From assembly GCF_027594825.1 (NCBI RefSeq), contig NZ_CP088930.1, positions 434,001 to 498,000 on the forward strand: a DNA stretch of 64,000 nt, read 5' to 3'. The notes beneath the pieces are model-generated. The model saw nothing but the letters and a program-made list of their open reading frames with translations. It ran no database searches and had not been told where the DNA came from. The stretch's first letter is position 1. Each line of letters starts with the position of its first letter. A program made the position numbers and the translations under genes. The stretch comes from Serratia liquefaciens. Lineage in GTDB: Bacteria; Pseudomonadota; Gammaproteobacteria; Enterobacterales; Enterobacteriaceae. Below are positions 41,626-51,515 of the stretch, in pieces.

Positions 41626-41958
41626 TCAGTGCGCTGCGGTTTTCGACAGTAAATTAATCACCAATACGCCGGCAATAATTAAGCCCATCCCCAGTACGGC
41701 TGGCCAATCCAGCTTTTGTTGATAAACAAATACCGCGGCAATTGACACCAGAACAATGCCCATGCCCGACCAGATGGCGTAAACAATGCCCAGCGGCATG
41801 GTTTTCACCACCATCGACAGCCCCCAGAAAGCCACGCCATAGCCGACCACCACCACCAGCGACGGCCACAAGCGAGTGAAACCCTCAGAGGCTTTCAGCA
41901 TGGTGGTGGCGATCACTTCCGCGACTATCGCCATGGTCAAATACATAAATCCGCTCAT
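41626..41958 (-). CDS. Small multidrug resistance (SMR) efflux protein, EmrE-like
   Basis: 110 residues, four membrane helices. The essential membrane glutamate E14 (AIVAEVIATTMLK) is present, followed by the YAIWSGMGIVLVS signature of SMR pumps. It works as an antiparallel dimer that exchanges cationic drugs for protons in the inner membrane. It resembles EmrE and Serratia SsmE. It lies between ydbJ and nifJ, where E. coli has no such gene. Confidence 0.93.
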   Translation of the reverse strand: MSGFMYLTMAIVAEVIATTMLKASEGFTRLWPSLVVVVGYGVAFWGLSMVVKTMPLGIVYAIWSGMGIVLVSIAAVFVYQQKLDWPAVLGMGLIIAGVLVINLLSKTAAH

Positions 41959-42206
41959 CGTTTTTTCTTCTGTAAGTTCACCTGTTCACCAGTATGACGC
42001 GCCGGAAATAAATTGTCGTTAAACAACGATGACAATTTTTCTTCAAGGCCATTAAAAGTCGTGAAATATCCCCTCGTCGCGTTTTTTGTCGATTTATCAT
42101 CCGCCACACAAACGCGATAAAGGGCCAATATATCCCTCTGCTAGACTTTGTTAATTACTGCGAGAGGTGACTTTCGCAGCTTTTTGAGCAATGAAAGGTA
42201 AAGTTG

Positions 42207-45200
42207 ATGATTACTACAGATGGTAATAATGCAGTCGCTTCCGTCGCCTATCGCGCCAGCGAAGTGATTGCCATCTACCCAATCACCCCCAGTTCGACCA
42301 TGGCGGAACAGGCGGATGCCTGGTCCGGCGACGGCCGTCAGAATATCTGGGGCGACGTGCCGCGAGTGGTGGAAATGCAGTCGGAAGGCGGTGCGATCGC
42401 CACGGTACACGGCGCATTGCAAACCGGTGCGCTGTCGACCTCGTTTACCTCATCGCAGGGCCTGCTGCTGATGATCCCGACGTTGTACAAACTGGCCGGA
42501 GAACTGACGCCGTTTGTGCTGCATGTCGCTGCGCGCACCATCGCTACCCATGCGCTGTCGATTTTTGGCGACCATTCCGACGTGATGGCCGTACGCCAAA
42601 CCGGCTGCGCCATGCTCTGCGCCAGTAACGTGCAGGAGGCGCAGGATTTTGCGCTGATTTCCCAAACGGCCAGTCTCAACAGCCGACTGCCGTTTATTCA
42701 CTTTTTTGATGGTTTCCGCACGTCGCATGAAATCAACAAAATCGTGCCACTGAGCGACGATACCCTGCGCCAGATGCTGCCTCAGGACGCGATTGATGCG
42801 CACCGCAGCCGCGCATTGTCGCCGGATCATCCCGTGGTGCGGGGCACCTCCGCCAACCCGGACACCTATTTCCAATCGCGCGAAGCCACCAATCCCTGGT
42901 ACAACGCGACCTGCCAGCATGTGATCGACGCGATGGACAAGTTTGCCCAGATCACCGGCCGTGCGTATCAGCCTTTCGAATACTACGGCCATCCACAGGC
43001 CGAACGCGTGGTGATCCTGATGGGGTCCGCCATCGGCACCTGCGAAGAAGCAATCGACGCCCTGCTGACCCGTGGTGAAAAAGTCGGCGTGCTGAAAGTG
43101 CGGCTGTTTCGGCCGTTTTCTGCGCACCACCTGCTCAGCGTGTTGCCGGAAAGCGCGAAAAAAATCGCCGTACTGGACCGCACCAAAGAGCCCGGAGCAC
43201 TGGCGGAGCCGCTGTATCTGGACGTGATGACCGCATTGGCTGAAGCGTTCAGCCGGGGTGAACGCGCCCATATGCCGATGGTGATCGGCGGCCGTTATGG
43301 GCTCTCCTCGAAAGAGTTTGGCCCTGACTGCGCGTTGGCCGTGTTTAACGAACTGGCTCTGGATCGCCCGCGTCCGCGCTTTACCGTCGGTATTTTCGAC
43401 GATGTGACCGGTCTTTCCCTGCCGCTCAGTGAAGAAACCCTACCGCAGCGCGCGTCGCTGGAGGCGTTGTTCTACGGTCTTGGCAGTGACGGCTCCGTTT
43501 CCGCCACCAAGAACAACATCAAAATCATCGGCAACAGTACGTCAATGTATGCCCAGGGCTATTTCGTTTATGACTCGAAAAAGGCCGGAGGCCTGACGGT
43601 ATCCCACCTGCGCGTCAGCGAACAGCCCATCAACTCGGCCTATCTGGTCAGTCGCGCCGACTTTGTCGGCTGCCACCAGCTGCAGTTTATCGATACTTAC
43701 CAGATGGCGGAACGCCTGAAACCCGGCGGCATTTTCCTGCTCAATACCCCCTATGGTGCCGAAGAGGCCTGGTCGCGGCTGCCGCAGGAAGTGCAAGCCG
43801 TATTGCAGCAACGTCAGGCGCGTTTTTATATCATCAACGCGGCGAAACTGGCGCGTGAATGCCGACTCGGTGCGCGTATCAACACCGTGATGCAGATGGC
43901 GTTTTTCCATCTGACCCAAATTTTGCCGGGCGACGTGGCACTCCAGCAATTGCGGGATGCTATCGAACGCAGCTACAGCAACAAAGGCCAGGATATTGTT
44001 GAGCGCAACTGGCAGGCGCTGGCCGCCACGCTTGACGCGCTGATTGAAATCCCCCTGCAGCCGGTTAACGAAAGCAGCCCAATGCGACCGCCGATTGTCT
44101 CGGATGCCGCGCCTGACTTTGTCAAAACCGTCACCGCCGCGATGCTGGCAGGACTGGGGGATGCGTTGCCGGTGTCAGCCTTCCCGCCGGACGGTACCTG
44201 GCCGGTAGGCACCACCCAGTGGGAAAAACGCAATATCGCCGAGGACATCCCCATTTGGCAGCCGGATCTGTGCACCCAGTGCAACCATTGCGTTGCCGCC
44301 TGCCCGCACTCCGCCATCCGCGCCAAAGTGGTTCAGCCGCAGGCCATGGAACAGGCCCCTGTCTCGCTGCAATCACTGGATGTGAAAGCGCGCGACATGC
44401 GCGGTCAGAAATACGTGCTGCAAGTCGCGCCGGAAGACTGTACCGGCTGTAATTTATGCGTTGAAGTCTGCCCGGCAAAAGATCGCCAGAACCCAGACAT
44501 CAAGGCGATTAACATGGCATCGCGCCTTGAGCACCTGACCGAAGAAAAAGCACATTACGACTTCTTCCTGCAGTTGCCGGAAATTGATCCCTCGCAGATC
44601 GAACGGATCGACATCCGTACCTCGCAGTTGATTTCGCCGCTGTTCGAATACTCCGGCGCCTGTTCCGGCTGTGGCGAAACGCCGTACATCAAGCTGCTGA
44701 CCCAGCTTTATGGCGATCGGTTGCTGATTGCCAACGCCACCGGCTGTTCGTCCATTTACGGCGGCAATCTGCCGACTACGCCGTATACCACCAATGCCGA
44801 AGGCCGCGGTCCAGCCTGGGCCAACTCGCTGTTCGAGGACAATGCGGAGTTCGGTCTGGGCTTCCGCTTGACGGTCGATCAGCACCGCAGCCGCGTACTG
44901 CGTTTGCTGAACACCCTGGCGCCGCAGCTACCGGCCCAGTTGGTCAAAGCTCTGCAGATGACCGACATCGCACCGGAGCCGCGTCGCCAGCAGATTAAGG
45001 AACTGCGCGGCCTGCTGGCGCAGATTGAAGGCCACGACGCACGTCAGTTAGCGACCGATGCCGATTACCTGGTGGATAAATCCATCTGGCTGATTGGTGG
45101 CGACGGTTGGGCTTACGATATCGGGTTCGGCGGGTTGGATCACGTTCTCAGTCTGACCGAAAACGTCAACGTGCTGGTGTTGGACACTCAGTGTTACTCC

Positions 45201-45740
45201 AACACCGGCGGCCAGCAGTCGAAGGCCACTCCGCTGGGCGCGGTGACCAAGTTCGGCGAACACGGCAAGCGCAAGGCACGTAAGGATCTGGGCGTCAGCA
45301 TGATGATGTACGGCCACGTTTACGTGGCGCAAATCTCGCTGGGCGCGCAGCTTAATCAGACGGTGAAAGCCATTCAGGAAGCCGAAGCCTATCCGGGCCC
45401 GTCACTGATCATTGCCTATAGCCCCTGTGAAGAACACGGTTACGATCTGGCACTCAGTCACGACCAGATGAAGCAGTTGACCGCGACCGGATTCTGGCCG
45501 CTGTACCGCTTCGATCCACGCCGTGCCGATGAGGGTAAACCGGCGCTGGCGCTGGATTCCCGGCCACCAAACAGCAATCTGACCGATACGTTGCTGAAAG
45601 AACAGCGCTTCCGCCGCCTGAACTCACAGCAGCCGGAAGTCGCCAGCGCGCTGTATCAGGCCGCAGAGAAAGAGCTGAAGGAGAAGTACGACTTCCTCAG
45701 CCTGCTGGCCGGCAAGGGGGAAACCTCCTCCGCCGAGTAA
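42207..45740 (+). CDS. nifJ: Pyruvate:ferredoxin (flavodoxin) oxidoreductase
   Basis: 1177 residues from the ATG at 42207, which gives MITTDGNNAVASVAYRASEV as in E. coli YdbK; a TTG one codon earlier is not needed. Pyruvate-binding YPITPSS, two 4Fe-4S motifs (CTQCNHCVAACP near residue 690 and CTGCNLCVEVCP near residue 747), a further cluster region ACSGCGE, and the thiamine-diphosphate motif GDGWAYDIGFGGLDH are all intact. The enzyme oxidises pyruvate to acetyl-CoA and reduces ferredoxin or flavodoxin. Confidence 0.97.
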   Translation: MITTDGNNAVASVAYRASEVIAIYPITPSSTMAEQADAWSGDGRQNIWGDVPRVVEMQSEGGAIATVHGALQTGALSTSFTSSQGLLLMIPTLYKLAGELTPFVLHVAARTIATHALSIFGDHSDVMAVRQTGCAMLCASNVQEAQDFALISQTASLNSRLPFIHFFDGFRTSHEINKIVPLSDDTLRQMLPQDAIDAHRSRALSPDHPVVRGTSANPDTYFQSREATNPWYNATCQHVIDAMDKFAQITGRAYQPFEYYGHPQAERVVILMGSAIGTCEEAIDALLTRGEKVGVLKVRLFRPFSAHHLLSVLPESAKKIAVLDRTKEPGALAEPLYLDVMTALAEAFSRGERAHMPMVIGGRYGLSSKEFGPDCALAVFNELALDRPRPRFTVGIFDDVTGLSLPLSEETLPQRASLEALFYGLGSDGSVSATKNNIKIIGNSTSMYAQGYFVYDSKKAGGLTVSHLRVSEQPINSAYLVSRADFVGCHQLQFIDTYQMAERLKPGGIFLLNTPYGAEEAWSRLPQEVQAVLQQRQARFYIINAAKLARECRLGARINTVMQMAFFHLTQILPGDVALQQLRDAIERSYSNKGQDIVERNWQALAATLDALIEIPLQPVNESSPMRPPIVSDAAPDFVKTVTAAMLAGLGDALPVSAFPPDGTWPVGTTQWEKRNIAEDIPIWQPDLCTQCNHCVAACPHSAIRAKVVQPQAMEQAPVSLQSLDVKARDMRGQKYVLQVAPEDCTGCNLCVEVCPAKDRQNPDIKAINMASRLEHLTEEKAHYDFFLQLPEIDPSQIERIDIRTSQLISPLFEYSGACSGCGETPYIKLLTQLYGDRLLIANATGCSSIYGGNLPTTPYTTNAEGRGPAWANSLFEDNAEFGLGFRLTVDQHRSRVLRLLNTLAPQLPAQLVKALQMTDIAPEPRRQQIKELRGLLAQIEGHDARQLATDADYLVDKSIWLIGGDGWAYDIGFGGLDHVLSLTENVNVLVLDTQCYSNTGGQQSKATPLGAVTKFGEHGKRKARKDLGVSMMMYGHVYVAQISLGAQLNQTVKAIQEAEAYPGPSLIIAYSPCEEHGYDLALSHDQMKQLTATGFWPLYRFDPRRADEGKPALALDSRPPNSNLTDTLLKEQRFRRLNSQQPEVASALYQAAEKELKEKYDFLSLLAGKGETSSAE

Positions 45741-45863
45741 ACCCCATGGGGCGTGACCGGTTCGCGCCCCGCTTTCCCTTCTTTTTGTCGCTGCATTGTT
45801 TTCTTCGCGCCATACCAGAAAAATGCCGTACCCAAGTCTCGTAAAACAAATCCCTCACAGGCC

Positions 45864-45894
45864 TTGACCTTCCCACAGTGGGAAGCTTTAAGCT
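45864..45894 (+). promoter_or_regulatory. CueR-type copper promoter of the copA-like gene
   Basis: A -35 TTGACC (45864-45869) and a -10 TAAGCT (45889-45894) are separated by 19 bp, the long spacer used by MerR-family regulators. Between them lies the perfect palindrome CTTCCCAC-A-GTGGGAAG (45869-45885). The layout and -35/-10 bases resemble the E. coli copA promoter. Confidence 0.85.
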
Positions 45895-45927
45895 TTTCGA
45901 TATCCGAAACAGCAAAGGGGTAGTTCA

Positions 45928-48486
45928 ATGACTTCCGTCTCTGTGCAACAAGGTTCCAATTCAACTTCGTCTGCCACACATCTTAGCCTGCCGGTCGAAG
46001 GCATGACCTGTGCTTCCTGCGTTGGGCGCGTCGAACGTGCGCTTAAAGCGGTTCCCGGCGTCCAGACGGCCGCGGTCAATCTGGCCACCGAACGCGCCGA
46101 TATCACCTTCAGCAGCCAGGCCGATCCACAGGCGGCCGTTCGCGCCATCGAAAGCGCCGGTTATGCCGTTCGTGAAGAGACCACCGAACTCGGCATCGAA
46201 GAGATGACTTGCGCATCCTGTGTCGGTCGGGTTGAGAAAGCGCTCAGGCAAATTCCGGGCGTGATCGAAGCGAATGTCAACCTGGCGACCGAACGTGCCC
46301 GGGTGCGTCATAGCACCGGGATCGTCACCACGGCCATGCTTGAAACCGCCGTAGAACAAGCCGGTTATAAGGCCCGCCGTTTGTCCGCAGCAACGGCCAG
46401 TGCGGACGATCGGGACAATGAACGACGCGAAAGCGAAGCGCGTGGGCTGCGTCGCTCTTTACTGATTGCCGCCCTGCTCACCTTGCCAGTCTTCGTCCTT
46501 GAGATGGGTTCGCATCTGATCCCTGCAATGCACCATTGGGTATTGGGGGTTCTGGGTGAACAGCGAAATGGTTATCTGCAGTTCGCGCTCACCACGCTGG
46601 TGCTGTTTGGGCCAGGTCTGCGCTTCTTCCGCAAGGGCGTTCCGGCTTTGCTGCGTGGCGCCCCTGACATGAACTCGCTGGTTTCCGTCGGTACCGCGGC
46701 GGCTTATGGTTATTCGGTGGTAGCCACTTTCATTCCCGAAGTGCTGCCGCAAGGTACCGCCAACATCTATTTCGAAGCGGCCGCGGTGATCGTTACCTTG
46801 ATCCTGCTGGGACGCACGCTGGAGGCTCGCGCCAAGGGGCGAACCTCTCAGGCGATAAAACGGTTGGTTGGGCTGCAGGCCAAAACGGCGCGCGTCGAGC
46901 GTAACGGCGAAACCCTGGAAATCCCGCTCGATCAGGTGACCACCGGTGACGTCGTGTTCGTTCGTCCTGGCGAGAAGATCCCGGTGGACGGCCAGGTCGT
47001 CGAGGGGGCCTCTTATGTGGATGAAAGCATGATCACCGGCGAACCGGTGCCAGTGTCGAAAGGTATAGGTGCCGAAGTGGTCGGCGGTACCATCAACAAA
47101 ACCGGGGCATTCAGCTTTCGCGTCACCAAAGTCGGGGCCAATACGGTACTCGCGCAGATTATCCGCTTGGTCGAGGAAGCCCAGGGGTCGAAACTGCCGA
47201 TCCAGGCACTGGTCGATAAAGTGACTTTGTGGTTCGTCCCGGCGGTGATGGCGGCGGCGGCGCTGACCTTCCTGATCTGGCTGCTGTTCGGGCCAACGCC
47301 GGCGCTGACCTTCGCGCTGGTGAATGCGGTCGCCGTGCTTATTATCGCCTGCCCGTGCGCCATGGGGCTGGCGACACCGACCTCGATAATGGTCGGCACC
47401 GGTCGCGCCGCCGAGCTTGGGGTGCTGTTCCGTAAAGGGGAAGCCTTGCAGGCACTGCGAGATGTCAGCGTTATCGCGCTGGACAAAACCGGTACGCTGA
47501 CCAAAGGACGCCCAGAGCTGACCGATCTGGTGCCCGCCGAGGGCTTCGACTATGACGAGGTTCTGGCGTTGGTTGCCGCCGTGGAAACTCGCTCCGAGCA
47601 CCCCATCGCCGAAGCCATCGTCGCCGCCGCAAAACAGCGCGACATCGAGATCGCCGCGATTGAAGCCTTCGATGCCACGCCTGGTTTCGGCGTCTCGGCC
47701 AAGGTCAGCGGCCGAACCGTCTCCGTCGGGGCCGACCGCTTTATGACACAGCTCGGCCTAGACGTGACCAGTTTCCTGCCAACCGCGCAGCGTCTCGGTG
47801 AGCAAGGCAAGAGCCCGCTTTATGCCGCGATAGACGGCCGTTTGGCCGCGGTGATCGCCGTTGCCGACCCGATTAAGGACACCACGCCTGAGGCAATCAA
47901 GGCCCTGCATGCGTTAGGGCTTAAAGTCGCGATGATCACCGGCGATAACGCAGCAACGGCGTCGGCAATCGCCCGGCAGCTTGACATCGATGAAGTCGCG
48001 GCTGAGGTATTGCCCGACGGTAAGGTGGCGGCGCTGAAGCAGTTCCGTAGCCAGGGTGCGCGGGTCGCTTTCGTGGGGGACGGTATCAACGACGCCCCGG
48101 CGCTGGCCGAAGCCGATGTTGGACTGGCAATAGGCACGGGCACCGATGTGGCGATCGAGGCGGCTGACGTGGTGTTGATGTCCGGGGACCTGCGTGGCGT
48201 GGCAAATGCCATCGCGCTCAGCCAGGCAACGATCCGCAACATCAAGCAAAACCTGTTCTGGGCCTTTGCCTACAACGCGGTGCTGATCCCGGTTGCAGCG
48301 GGCATGCTTTACCCGATAAACGGCACCTTGCTTTCACCGATCTTCGCCGCTGCGGCGATGGCACTCTCCAGCGTCTTCGTGCTCGGCAACGCACTCCGTC
48401 TCAAGCGTTTCCAGGCACCGATGGGGGGCGAATCCCATCCGGCCAAGCTGGAAAACAACAGGAGCCAAGCTACACAGCAAAACTAA
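45928..48486 (+). CDS. copA: Copper-exporting P1B-type ATPase (CopA-like)
   Basis: 852 residues. Two N-terminal heavy-metal domains, each with MTCASC (about 27-32 and 95-100), then eight membrane helices. The TGEP actuator, the membrane CPC motif ([10 protein letters not shown]), DKTGTLT phosphorylation site, SEHP motif and GDGINDAP hinge are all intact. It pumps Cu(I) out of the cytoplasm. Only a CueR-type promoter is present; no cueR gene or chaperone gene lies next to it. Many enterobacteria hold their housekeeping copA beside cueR elsewhere, so this may be a second copy. Segments such as [10 protein letters not shown] are common in ATPases of other proteobacteria. Confidence 0.92.
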   Translation: MTSVSVQQGSNSTSSATHLSLPVEGMTCASCVGRVERALKAVPGVQTAAVNLATERADITFSSQADPQAAVRAIESAGYAVREETTELGIEEMTCASCVGRVEKALRQIPGVIEANVNLATERARVRHSTGIVTTAMLETAVEQAGYKARRLSAATASADDRDNERRESEARGLRRSLLIAALLTLPVFVLEMGSHLIPAMHHWVLGVLGEQRNGYLQFALTTLVLFGPGLRFFRKGVPALLRGAPDMNSLVSVGTAAAYGYSVVATFIPEVLPQGTANIYFEAAAVIVTLILLGRTLEARAKGRTSQAIKRLVGLQAKTARVERNGETLEIPLDQVTTGDVVFVRPGEKIPVDGQVVEGASYVDESMITGEPVPVSKGIGAEVVGGTINKTGAFSFRVTKVGANTVLAQIIRLVEEAQGSKLPIQALVDKVTLWFVPAVMAAAALTFLIWLLFGPTPALTFALVNAVAVLIIACPCAMGLATPTSIMVGTGRAAELGVLFRKGEALQALRDVSVIALDKTGTLTKGRPELTDLVPAEGFDYDEVLALVAAVETRSEHPIAEAIVAAAKQRDIEIAAIEAFDATPGFGVSAKVSGRTVSVGADRFMTQLGLDVTSFLPTAQRLGEQGKSPLYAAIDGRLAAVIAVADPIKDTTPEAIKALHALGLKVAMITGDNAATASAIARQLDIDEVAAEVLPDGKVAALKQFRSQGARVAFVGDGINDAPALAEADVGLAIGTGTDVAIEAADVVLMSGDLRGVANAIALSQATIRNIKQNLFWAFAYNAVLIPVAAGMLYPINGTLLSPIFAAAAMALSSVFVLGNALRLKRFQAPMGGESHPAKLENNRSQATQQN

Positions 48487-48604
48487 AGAGTCGCCCGGAT
48501 GCCCTCACGGCACTGCGCGAAGCTGGCTATCCGCTAAGCGTCCACACCTCAGTACATGAGGCGTAAAATCAATCAATGCTCCAACCCGCTAGCGAACATC
48601 CCCG

Positions 48605-49021
48605 TTAGCGGGTTTTTTCTCCGTTAGCATAAGCCTGGCGCGAATGCTGAAAACCGGCTTGGTTTTCAATAATCCAGTACCATAGCGGCAGCATGTTAAG
48701 CAGCATCCCTTTTCCCAACTCGGTCAAGCTGTAATCCACACGAGGATGGGGCTTTTTCAGCTGATGATCATAGCGCTCGATAAGGCCATCTCGCTCGAGT
48801 TGACGCAAGGTTCTGGTCAGCATTCGCTGCGTGACGCCGGGCAGAGCTTTAGCCAGTTCGGCATGCCTGAGCGTGCCCTGCGTTCCCAGGATATAGATCG
48901 CCCCCAGCGACCAGCGATTACCGGTATGCGTCAGAATCTCTCTTTTTAGCGTGTCCGATTCGTCACTGAGCGCCTCGCAAATGGCCGAGAATGTCTTTAC
49001 TTGTTCTTCATCTAAGGTCAT
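48605..49021 (-). CDS. HxlR-family transcriptional regulator
   Basis: 138 residues from the ATG at 49021; an in-frame TTG at 49039 is the alternative. Winged helix-turn-helix of the HxlR type: GNRWSLGAIYILGTQGTLRH, LAKALPGVTQRMLTRTLRQL then ERDGLIERYDH, and DYSLTELGKGM. Such regulators often sense electrophiles or redox changes. It diverges from the NmrA-like reductase gene 83 bp away, which is its probable target. Confidence 0.9.
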   Translation of the reverse strand: MTLDEEQVKTFSAICEALSDESDTLKREILTHTGNRWSLGAIYILGTQGTLRHAELAKALPGVTQRMLTRTLRQLERDGLIERYDHQLKKPHPRVDYSLTELGKGMLLNMLPLWYWIIENQAGFQHSRQAYANGEKTR

Positions 49022-49104
49022 TGCGCATCCCGGTATCAACAGTGTGCCTGATTGTTATCCCTGTTCTGAGCGTTCAGGATTAAGGACAACCAAAGGGGAA
49101 AAGT

Positions 49105-50049
49105 ATGCACAATAACGTGATGAGTCAATGCCGCAACATTCTGATCCTGGGCGCCGGTGAGTTGGGAATGGCGGTGATCGAGGGTTTCATTAAACAGCGC
49201 AAAGCGAACCCGGATATCCGTCTGACCGTTTTATTACGCGCCTCATCTCTGGTCGGCAATGCCAAACCGGCGCCAACGAACCGGCTGAAAAAACTGACGG
49301 ACTGGGGAGTCGGGACGCTTGCCGGAGATTTCAATAGCCTGACGACGGAGGCTCTGGGGCAAATTTTTGCCCCTTACGATGCCGTCGTCAACTGTAGCGG
49401 CTTTGTCGGCGGGCCGGGAACACAACTCAAAATAACGCGTGCAGTCTTGCTGGCAGGTACCGCACGCTATTTCCCCTGGCAGTTTGGCGTCGACTATGAC
49501 CGTATTGGCATGGGCAGTGGCCAGCTCGTCTGGGATGAACAATTGGCCGTACGACAGCTGTTACGCGGTCAACAGATGACTAAGTGGGTGATTGTCTCGA
49601 CTGGCATGTTCACCAGCTTTCTGTTTGAACAAAGTTTTGGCGTGGTCGATTTTCCAGGACATAAAGTGAATGCCTTGGGCGACGCAAACTATGCACTCAC
49701 CCTCACCACCGCGGAGGATATCGGCAGGCTGACGGCGATGATTTTTTTCCATTCCCCCGTGATTGAAAATGAGGTGGTTTATCTCGCAGGTGACACCGTC
49801 ACCTATCGGCAACTGACCGAATTGCTTAGCCAACATGATAAAACCCCCTTTTCACTTGAAATAAGCGACAAGGACTCTCTTGAGGCAGCGGCAATAAAGT
49901 CACCGGACGATCTTTGCGCCGCTTACCGGCTGGCGTTCGCCAGAGCGGAGGGCGTGGCATGGCCAAAAACCGAGACTTACAATGCCCGTCATCAGATTGA
50001 GGTAAAGGACGTAAAAACCTGGCTGTCAGAAAACAAGCCCACCGATTGA
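49105..50049 (+). CDS. NmrA-like NAD(P)-binding protein / aromatic alcohol reductase family
   Basis: 314 residues. The N-terminal dinucleotide loop is ILILGAGELGMAVIEGF, and the mid-part YFPWQFGVDYDRIG is typical of isoflavone-reductase-like NmrA proteins. The typical substrate is unknown; members reduce aromatic or quinone-like compounds or act as redox sensors. AAAGGGGAAAAG precedes the ATG. Its divergence from an HxlR regulator suggests induction by a reactive small molecule. Confidence 0.88.
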   Translation: MHNNVMSQCRNILILGAGELGMAVIEGFIKQRKANPDIRLTVLLRASSLVGNAKPAPTNRLKKLTDWGVGTLAGDFNSLTTEALGQIFAPYDAVVNCSGFVGGPGTQLKITRAVLLAGTARYFPWQFGVDYDRIGMGSGQLVWDEQLAVRQLLRGQQMTKWVIVSTGMFTSFLFEQSFGVVDFPGHKVNALGDANYALTLTTAEDIGRLTAMIFFHSPVIENEVVYLAGDTVTYRQLTELLSQHDKTPFSLEISDKDSLEAAAIKSPDDLCAAYRLAFARAEGVAWPKTETYNARHQIEVKDVKTWLSENKPTD

Positions 50050-50176
50050 CGCACAAAAACGGGCGGTAGGGTGTTGGGTGGCCGTACTGCCCCGTAAACG
50101 CGCAAAAATGGCATCTGAAAAAAGCCGCGCATTAGTCATCAATACCCAATGCTGTCATGTCCATGATCTAGAAAGC

Positions 50177-50204
50177 TTTGCCATCGCCATGACGCGATGG
50201 CAAA
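50177..50204. repeat. Perfect 11-bp inverted repeat before gtrA
   Basis: TTTGCCATCGC (50177-50187) pairs with GCGATGGCAAA (50194-50204) around CATGAC. It sits between the NmrA-like gene and gtrA. It has no proper T-run, so it is either a weak terminator or an operator-like palindrome. Confidence 0.6.
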
Positions 50205-50237
50205 ATACAGCAAATCAAATTTTAAGAATTTTGCGCA

Positions 50238-50591
50238 TTGAATACCTTTTTACGTTATGCATCAGTCGGTGTGATGAACACCGGTGCTCACTGGGCCGTT
50301 TTTGCGCTCATGCTACTTGGCGGTGCCTCGCAATCACTCTCTAACCTTGTTGCCTTCTGCATCGCAGTAACCCTTTCGTTCTTTGTAAACGCCAGGTGGA
50401 CGTTCAAATCAGAAGCGACCGCAATCCGCTACGTGGTGTATGTGTTGTTTATGGGTGGCATGGCATTCTTGGTCGGCTGGCTGGCAGACAAAATGGATGT
50501 AAAACCCATTGTTACACTAGTGACTTTCTCGGCGGTAAGTCTGATTTGCGGTTTCATTTACTCTAAATTTTTTGTATTCAAGGATGATTAA
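50238..50591 (+). CDS. gtrA: GtrA-family flippase-like membrane protein
   Basis: 117 residues, four membrane helices. A TTG start at 50238 gives [20 protein letters not shown], which matches the GtrA N-terminus; a stop codon lies four codons before it. GtrA proteins are believed to flip undecaprenyl-phosphate-glucose across the inner membrane. The stop overlaps the gtrB start (TAATG). First gene of a gtrABC-type O-antigen modification cluster. Confidence 0.88.
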   Translation: MNTFLRYASVGVMNTGAHWAVFALMLLGGASQSLSNLVAFCIAVTLSFFVNARWTFKSEATAIRYVVYVLFMGGMAFLVGWLADKMDVKPIVTLVTFSAVSLICGFIYSKFFVFKDD

Positions 50592-51502
50592 TGAGAGTTT
50601 CCTTGGTAGTTCCCGTATTTAATGAAGAGGAAGCAATCCCTGTTTTCTATAAGTCCGTGCGCGAATATAAGCCATTTGCGGATTATGATATTGAGATAAT
50701 TTTCGTCAATGACGGGAGCTCAGATAAAACAGAAAGCATTATCTCTGCATTGTCTTTGGCAGATAGCCATGTTAAGCCTATAAACTTCACCAGAAACTTT
50801 GGTAAAGAGCCTGCCCTGTTCGCCGGACTGGAGTCATCCACCGGAGATGTCATCATTCCGATAGACGTTGACTTGCAAGATCCCATAGAGGTCATTCCAC
50901 GGTTGATTCAACGGTGGAAAAATGGGGCTGAGGTAGTTTTAGCCAAGCGCATTGACAGGACCTGCGATGGCAGAATGAAGCGTAAAAGCGCGGAGTGGTT
51001 TTATAGAATCCATAATAAAATCAGCAAGCCTGCGATAGAGGAAAATGTCGGTGATTTTAGGCTGATGTCTCGCGAGGTGGTAGACAACATAAAACAACTT
51101 CCAGAACGCAATTTATTTATGAAAGGGATTTTAAGTTGGGTCGGAGGTAAAGTGGATGTTGTAGAATACAGTAGAGCCGAACGTGTCGCCGGCACAAGCA
51201 AATTCAATGGCTGGAAGCTTTGGAATCTGGCCATTGAGGGAATCACCAGTTTTTCAACATTTCCGCTCAGAATATGGGCTTACCTTGGTTTTTTCGTTGC
51301 GTCCCTCTCCTTCTTATATGGTACATGGATGATTTTAGATAAAATCATTTGGGGAAACCCTGTAGCAGGCTATCCCTCTATCATCGTATCCATTCTCTTT
51401 CTTGGTGGCGTACAACTTATTGGCATTGGTGTCCTGGGTGAATATATCGGCAGGATCTACATTGAAACAAAATGTAGACCACGTTATATAGTGAAAAAGT
51501 GA
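50591..51502 (+). CDS. gtrB: Bactoprenol glucosyltransferase GtrB
   Basis: 303 residues. GT2 fold: [32 protein letters not shown] and the [17 protein letters not shown] membrane-interface segment. Two C-terminal membrane helices. It transfers glucose from UDP-glucose to undecaprenyl phosphate on the cytoplasmic face. The codons are more AT-rich than the flanking core genes, in keeping with acquired O-antigen-modifying DNA. Confidence 0.92.
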   Translation: MRVSLVVPVFNEEEAIPVFYKSVREYKPFADYDIEIIFVNDGSSDKTESIISALSLADSHVKPINFTRNFGKEPALFAGLESSTGDVIIPIDVDLQDPIEVIPRLIQRWKNGAEVVLAKRIDRTCDGRMKRKSAEWFYRIHNKISKPAIEENVGDFRLMSREVVDNIKQLPERNLFMKGILSWVGGKVDVVEYSRAERVAGTSKFNGWKLWNLAIEGITSFSTFPLRIWAYLGFFVASLSFLYGTWMILDKIIWGNPVAGYPSIIVSILFLGGVQLIGIGVLGEYIGRIYIETKCRPRYIVKK

Positions 51503-51515
51503 GACGGAATTTTAC

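Noticed and set aside
42120..42200. FNR box before nifJ (TTGTCGATTTATCA)
   Set aside because: The right half-site is out of register with TTGAT-N4-ATCAA.
41970..42206. MicC small RNA upstream of nifJ, as in E. coli
   Set aside because: The E. coli pattern (OmpC-pairing 5' end and GC-rich terminator) is absent, and no ompN-like gene is adjacent.
46459..47601. Long minus-strand open frame of 380 codons opposite the copper ATPase
   Set aside because: Antisense shadow of an intact ATPase with all motifs; rich in Arg/Gln/His, typical of GC-rich mirror frames.
50161..50240. Possible Dam/OxyR phase-variation region of the gtr operon, as in Salmonella gtr clusters
   Set aside because: Only one GATC was seen before gtrA, while the known switch needs pairs of GATC sites at set spacing.
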